From NCBI GenBank assembly GCA_900322105.1, contig ONYV01000021.1:1-10236 (forward strand): a DNA stretch of 10,236 nt. The letters run 5' to 3'. This DNA comes from an uncultured Eubacteriales bacterium. GTDB taxonomy: Bacteria > Bacillota > Clostridia > Oscillospirales > Acutalibacteraceae. Below the pieces are notes generated by a model. The model saw only the letters and a program-made list of their open reading frames with translations. It was not told the DNA's origin and searched no databases. Below are positions 5,785 to 10,236 of the stretch, in pieces. The translations under genes were made by a program, and so were the position numbers. Numbering within the stretch: position 1 is the stretch's first letter; each line of letters starts with the position of its first letter.

Positions 5785-8700
5785 TTGAATCAATTCATTA
5801 AATACTTTGGCAGATATTTTGATACAGACAGCATTCCCGAAACTGTTTGTGAAGGAAAGATCGCTGATATCAGAATAGATTCCGAAAAACGTACGATGGA
5901 CATCGTTGCCGAGTTCGGCGCATTGATACGAACAGAATCACTCTTCGATGTCGAAAAGAAGATTTGCAGCAGTATATTGAATCTGTCTCAGTGTCATATT
6001 TTACCGAGATATGACGCTGAATTATTTACGGAAGAATTTTTCCCCGAGCTTGTAACGGAGCTGAAAAGACGAAATGCATCTTTGAACGGTACATTGAATG
6101 ATGTGCAGGTTCGATCAAGTGATGATACGCTCATCATTACCCTGCAGCATGGCGGAAAGGACATCCTTTTGCAAAAAGGGATCGACAAAAAGCTGTCTGC
6201 GCTCATCAAAGAAATGTTCGGACTGACATATCGGATCCGATTTGACGGAGTGCTGACGATAGATGCAGAAAGCGAAGCATATATTGAACAGCAGAAAACA
6301 GCGGAAGAAAACATATTGCGTCAGAAGCTGTTAGAAGAGCAGGAGCTTCATGAAATGACAATGAAAGCAGCGAATGCGCATAAGACATCCGCCAAAAAAG
6401 CAGAGCCGCTCCCTGTACCGAATGAGATCGAGATCAGAGAAGGCGCAACGCTGTATCCTTCTTGTATCCCCGAAAGCGCCGTCACTGTGTACGGCGGACA
6501 TATCAAGGGAAGTCTGTTTCAGCTCAAAAACATTACGCCGGAATCCGGAACGATCATTTTCTGGGGTGAGATCTTTTCCATAGACGTTCGTGATACCAGA
6601 GATAATAAGCGAAAGATCATCTCTATCAGCGTGACGGATTACAGCGGTTCGGTGACGGTCAAGATCATTGAACTGAACGAAAAATGCAAGGGTGTTCTGG
6701 AACTGAAAAAAGGCGATGCGATCCTTGTCGAGGGAAACGCGCAGTTTGATAAATATGACCACGATCTGACGGTGATGGCATCAGCGATCTGTCGGGTATC
6801 TATGACAAAGGTCGTGGATAAAGCGCCTGTAAAACGAGTGGAGCTGCATCTGCATACGAATATGTCTGCGATGGATGCCGTAACGAGCGCAGGTGATCTT
6901 GTCAACCGTGCTTATCAGTGGGGAATGCCTGCCATCGCCATTACCGACCACGGTGTTGCGCAGGCGTTTCCTGACGCAATGAATGCCTGTGATGCCATTC
7001 GCAGCAAAGGCGGCAAATTCAAGATCCTGTATGGTGTAGAAAGCTATTTTATCAACGATGGAGAAAGCAGCGCTGTGACAGGTTCGTCCTGCGAGAAACT
7101 GAACGGCGAATTCATTGTGTTCGACATAGAAACAACGGGGCTGAGTGTGCTGCAGGAAAGGATTACAGAGATCGGCGCTGTCAGAATGGTGAACGGTGAG
7201 ATACGGGATACTTTTTCTACTTTTGCAGATCCTGAAAAGCACATTCCCGAAAAGATCACCGAGCTAACGGGGATCGACGATTCTATGGTGAAGGATGCGC
7301 CCTCTGAAGAAGAAGCCGTCAGAAAATTTCTGGAGTTCTGCGGAGAAAATGCAACGGTCGTGGCGCATAACGCTGCTTTTGATACTTCATTTATCAAAGC
7401 CGCCTGTGAACGAAACAGTTTGAGCTATACCTTGTCACATATCGACACCCTTGTGATCTCCAGAGGTCTGTATCCTCAGCTCAGCAAGCATAAGCTGGAT
7501 GTTGTCGCAAAGCACCTCAAGCTCGGTGACTTTAACCACCACAGAGCCTGTGATGATGCTATGATGCTGGCAAAGATCTTTCAGGTCATGCTGCAAAAAC
7601 TCTCGGAAGAGTATAAGATCACAGATGTTTCCGAGATCAGCAAGGCGCTTCCCAAACCAAGCATTAAAACTTATAAGTACTATCACCAGATACTGTTAGT
7701 CAAAAATCAGCTCGGCTTGAAAAACTTATATAAACTGATTTCAAAATCCCATCTGGATTATTTTTATAAAAAACCGCTCCTGCCAAAGTCGGAGCTTGTA
7801 AAGCTGCGTGACGGTCTGATCGTCGGCAGCGCCTGTGAAGCCGGTGAGCTTTATCGCGCGATCTTAGAAGGGAAAAACCGTGAGGAACTCAAAAAGATCG
7901 CCTCTTTCTATGACTATCTTGAGATACAGCCCGTCGGTAACAATATGCACCTTGTCAGAGAAGGCAGAGTCAAGGATGTGCAGGAACTGCAGGAGTATAA
8001 CAAGCTGATCGTTTCTCTTGGCGAAGAACTGGATATTCCTGTTGTCGCCACCTGTGACGTGCATTTTATGGATCCGCACCAAAGCAAATATCGTGAGATC
8101 CTGATGACATCGCAAAACTACAGCGATGCCGCCATGCAGCCGCCGCTATATTTCCGAAATACCGCCGAAATGCTGAAAGAGTTTGATTATCTCGGTGAAG
8201 AAAAGGCATATGAGGTCGTTGTTAAAAACACCAACGAGATCGCAGATATGATCGAAGATATCCGTGCCGTACCGAAAGGAAACTTTCCGCCGTTTATTCC
8301 CGGCGCAGAAGAAGAACTGACGAGCATTACATGGGAACGTGCCAAAAAGCAATACGGCGATCCGCTGCCTGAGATCGTCCGTGCAAGAATTGAGAAGGAG
8401 CTGAACTCCATCATCACCAACGGCTTTTCGGTGCTGTATATGACGGCGCAGAAACTGGTGGCAAATTCTAACGAACACGGCTATCTTGTCGGATCCCGTG
8501 GTTCGGTCGGTTCGTCCTTTGTAGCCACCATGTCGGGTATATCGGAAGTCAATCCGCTGTGTCCGCACTATATCTGTCCGAACTGCTGTAATTCCGAATT
8601 TTTCACAGACGGCAGCTATGGCTCAGGCTTTGATCTTCCGCCGAAAAAATGTCCGAACTGCGGAACAGAGTATCAAAGGGACGGTCACGATATCCCGTTT

Positions 8701-10167
8701 GAAACATTTCTTGGATTCAAGGGAGATAAAACGCCTGATATAGACCTGAACTTTGCAGGCGAATATCAAAGTCAGTCCCACCGTTATACAGAAGTTCTGT
8801 TCGGCAAGGAAAACGTTTTCAAAGCGGGTACGATCGCTACCGTAGCGGAAAAAACGGCGATCGGTTATGTCAGAAAATATTCCGAGGTAACGGGAAACAC
8901 TGTCAACCGTGCGGAAGAATTGCGTCTGGCAGCAGGCTGCACAGGTGTCAGACGTACCACAGGTCAGCACCCCGGCGGCATGGTCGTTGTTCCAAGAATG
9001 AACGACGTATACGAATTTTGTCCGATACAGCATCCTGCAAACGACCAGAAGACTGACAATATCACCACACACTTCGATTTCCATTCGATCCATGATACGG
9101 TCTGTAAGCTGGACGAACTGGGACACGATGTTCCGACGATCTACCGTTATCTTGGAGAATACACGGGGATCGACGTGATGAATATATCCATGAGCGACCC
9201 TGAGGTCATGTCGCTGTTCACCTCTACAGAAGCGCTCGGCGTAACGCCAGAAGACATCGACTCTCTGACAGGAACGTTTTCTCTGCCTGAAGTTGGCACA
9301 TCCTTTGTGCGTCAGATGCTGATCGACACCCAGCCAAAGACATTTTCTGACTTGCTGCAGGTCTCGGGTCTTTCTCACGGTACGGATGTATGGATCGGCA
9401 ATGCGTCTGAGCTGATCGAAAAGAAGATCTGTACGATCTCAGAAGTGATCGGAACCCGTGACAACATCATGGTGTATTTGATGCATAAGGGTCTGGAACC
9501 CGATATGGCGTTCAAGATCATGGAGATCGTCCGTAAGGGGAAAGCCACAAAACTGCTGACTGAAGATCATATCAAAGCCATGAAAGAACACGATGTGCCG
9601 CAGTGGTATATCGACTCCTGCATGAAGATCAAATATATGTTCCCGAAAGCCCATGCGGCCGCTTATATGATCGCCACATTACGGCTCGGATGGTACAAAG
9701 TACATCGGGCAAAAGAATACTATGCCGCTTATTTCACTGTCAGAAGCGACGACTTTGATGCTTCACTGGTTTGTAAGGGCAGAAATGCAGTGCGTGCCAA
9801 AATGCAGGATATCAGTGGAAAAATACAAAGGAAAGAAGCAAGCGCCAAGGAGATCTCTACCTATGCGACACTTCAGATCGTCAATGAAATGTTAGCAAGA
9901 GGAGTAGAAGTACTGCCCATAGACATTTATCGGTCAGATGCTAAAAAATTCCTGATCGAAGGAGAGAAGATCAGACTGCCGTTTTCTGCGCTGCCGGGTG
10001 TCGGTGAAGCTGCTGCGATCGCTTTGGCAGAGGCAAGGAATGAGGGAGAATTTGCTTCGATCGAGGATTTTCAGCAAAGAGCAAAAGTATCCAAAACCGT
10101 GATCGAACTGCTCAGAGAGATCGGCGCATTTGCTGACCTCCCCGAAACCAGTCAGTTGACATTTTGA
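5785..10167 (+). CDS. polC: DNA polymerase III alpha subunit, PolC type
   Basis: PolC is the replicative polymerase of low-G+C Gram-positive bacteria, with built-in 3'-5' proofreading. At 1460 residues it is close to the Bacillus protein (1437). Domains in order: an N-terminal region (1-165); a charged helical linker (165-215); an OB fold (about 250-340); and a PHP domain starting at HLHT (H355, H357) with TDHG (387-390), which resumes after the exonuclease and includes CDVHF (757-761). The inserted DEDDh exonuclease (about 443-605) has D447, E449, D533, H586 and D591. The polymerase core has GSRGSVGSSF (903-912), a zinc finger with C931, C934, C956 and C959, catalytic D985 and D987 in PDIDLNF, and D1110 in KLDELGHD. 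FPKAHAAAY is near 1290, and a helix-hairpin-helix LPGVG is at 1403-1407. All catalytic residues are present. The C-terminus ends QLTF, one residue short of the QLSLF clamp-binding tail of Bacillus. It follows ispG by 20 bases. Confidence 0.98.
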   Translation: MNQFIKYFGRYFDTDSIPETVCEGKIADIRIDSEKRTMDIVAEFGALIRTESLFDVEKKICSSILNLSQCHILPRYDAELFTEEFFPELVTELKRRNASLNGTLNDVQVRSSDDTLIITLQHGGKDILLQKGIDKKLSALIKEMFGLTYRIRFDGVLTIDAESEAYIEQQKTAEENILRQKLLEEQELHEMTMKAANAHKTSAKKAEPLPVPNEIEIREGATLYPSCIPESAVTVYGGHIKGSLFQLKNITPESGTIIFWGEIFSIDVRDTRDNKRKIISISVTDYSGSVTVKIIELNEKCKGVLELKKGDAILVEGNAQFDKYDHDLTVMASAICRVSMTKVVDKAPVKRVELHLHTNMSAMDAVTSAGDLVNRAYQWGMPAIAITDHGVAQAFPDAMNACDAIRSKGGKFKILYGVESYFINDGESSAVTGSSCEKLNGEFIVFDIETTGLSVLQERITEIGAVRMVNGEIRDTFSTFADPEKHIPEKITELTGIDDSMVKDAPSEEEAVRKFLEFCGENATVVAHNAAFDTSFIKAACERNSLSYTLSHIDTLVISRGLYPQLSKHKLDVVAKHLKLGDFNHHRACDDAMMLAKIFQVMLQKLSEEYKITDVSEISKALPKPSIKTYKYYHQILLVKNQLGLKNLYKLISKSHLDYFYKKPLLPKSELVKLRDGLIVGSACEAGELYRAILEGKNREELKKIASFYDYLEIQPVGNNMHLVREGRVKDVQELQEYNKLIVSLGEELDIPVVATCDVHFMDPHQSKYREILMTSQNYSDAAMQPPLYFRNTAEMLKEFDYLGEEKAYEVVVKNTNEIADMIEDIRAVPKGNFPPFIPGAEEELTSITWERAKKQYGDPLPEIVRARIEKELNSIITNGFSVLYMTAQKLVANSNEHGYLVGSRGSVGSSFVATMSGISEVNPLCPHYICPNCCNSEFFTDGSYGSGFDLPPKKCPNCGTEYQRDGHDIPFETFLGFKGDKTPDIDLNFAGEYQSQSHRYTEVLFGKENVFKAGTIATVAEKTAIGYVRKYSEVTGNTVNRAEELRLAAGCTGVRRTTGQHPGGMVVVPRMNDVYEFCPIQHPANDQKTDNITTHFDFHSIHDTVCKLDELGHDVPTIYRYLGEYTGIDVMNISMSDPEVMSLFTSTEALGVTPEDIDSLTGTFSLPEVGTSFVRQMLIDTQPKTFSDLLQVSGLSHGTDVWIGNASELIEKKICTISEVIGTRDNIMVYLMHKGLEPDMAFKIMEIVRKGKATKLLTEDHIKAMKEHDVPQWYIDSCMKIKYMFPKAHAAAYMIATLRLGWYKVHRAKEYYAAYFTVRSDDFDASLVCKGRNAVRAKMQDISGKIQRKEASAKEISTYATLQIVNEMLARGVEVLPIDIYRSDAKKFLIEGEKIRLPFSALPGVGEAAAIALAEARNEGEFASIEDFQQRAKVSKTVIELLREIGAFADLPETSQLTF

Positions 10168-10184
10168 TATACTTTACATCATTA

Positions 10185-10216
10185 GGCTTCCTCAGGTATT
10201 GGAGAAGTGCCGTTTT
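10185..10216 (+). terminator. Weak possible terminator after polC
   Basis: GGCTTCCTC (10185-10193) can pair imperfectly with GAGAAGTGCC (10202-10211), with a two-base bulge and one mismatch, followed by G and TTTT. It is much poorer than the hairpins after frr. The window ends 20 bases later, so the next gene (in relatives often rimP) cannot be seen. No other feature is visible in the final 69 bases. Confidence 0.25.
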
Positions 10217-10236
10217 ACGCAGGATATTTTGTGCCG

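Noticed and set aside
5783..5795. Palindrome AATTGA-A-TCAATT over the polC start codon
   Set aside because: The single-base centre cannot form an RNA hairpin loop, and such A/T-rich symmetry is likely by chance; no operator context supports it.
6895..6960. WGMPAIAITDHG in the PolC PHP domain, where Bacillus has WGHPAIAVTDH
   Set aside because: GMPA(L/I)A.TDHG is the common form in the related DnaE polymerases, so the methionine is not a sign of a broken site.
8623..9378. Open frame of 251 codons on the minus strand within polC
   Set aside because: It lies wholly opposite conserved polC polymerase motifs, has no recognisable domain and no supporting signals; it is a shadow of the coding strand.

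Overview
The window is an ordinary, densely packed chromosomal housekeeping region from a bacterium of the Clostridia, most likely Ruminococcaceae/Oscillospiraceae (Ruminococcus-like). The evidence is the presence of PolC, the long Gram-positive replicative polymerase; the gene order pyrH-frr-uppS-cdsA-dxr-rseP-ispG-polC, which resembles that of many Clostridia (Bacillus has proS rather than ispG between rasP and polC); strong AGGAGG-type ribosome binding sites; and a moderate G+C content. The family-level assignment is inference. There is no sign of mobile elements, CRISPR, tRNA or rRNA genes, or horizontal transfer. All genes are on the + strand and all look intact except pyrH, which is cut by the window edge.

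Layout: 1-122 is the 3' end of pyrH (UMP kinase). A 74-base gap with an imperfect hairpin leads to frr (197-751, ribosome recycling factor). Then comes a 151-base gap, the largest in the window, holding two long stem-loops (780-814 and 826-882); the second ends just before the uppS ribosome binding site. From uppS (903-1622) onward the genes run with gaps of 3 to 40 bases: cdsA (1626-2453), dxr (2494-3636), rseP (3643-4704), ispG (4715-5764) and polC (5785-10167). The last 69 bases hold no gene, only a weak possible hairpin.

How the genes fit together: dxr and ispG encode two steps of the MEP isoprenoid pathway. UppS uses its C5 products to build the undecaprenyl carrier for cell-wall synthesis. 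CdsA makes CDP-diacylglycerol for phospholipids. RseP is the membrane site-2 protease of envelope signalling. So the middle of the window is an envelope/isoprenoid block, flanked by translation and nucleotide genes (pyrH, frr) and by the replicative polymerase (polC). The short gaps suggest co-transcription of uppS to polC, and the frr-uppS gap is the natural place for regulation.

I found no undescribed system. The points worth a second look are small: the tandem hairpins before uppS, an rseP start codon with no properly spaced ribosome binding site, a dxr ribosome binding site that sits in a hairpin loop, a shortened clamp-binding tail on PolC, and a striking excess of GATC across the window.
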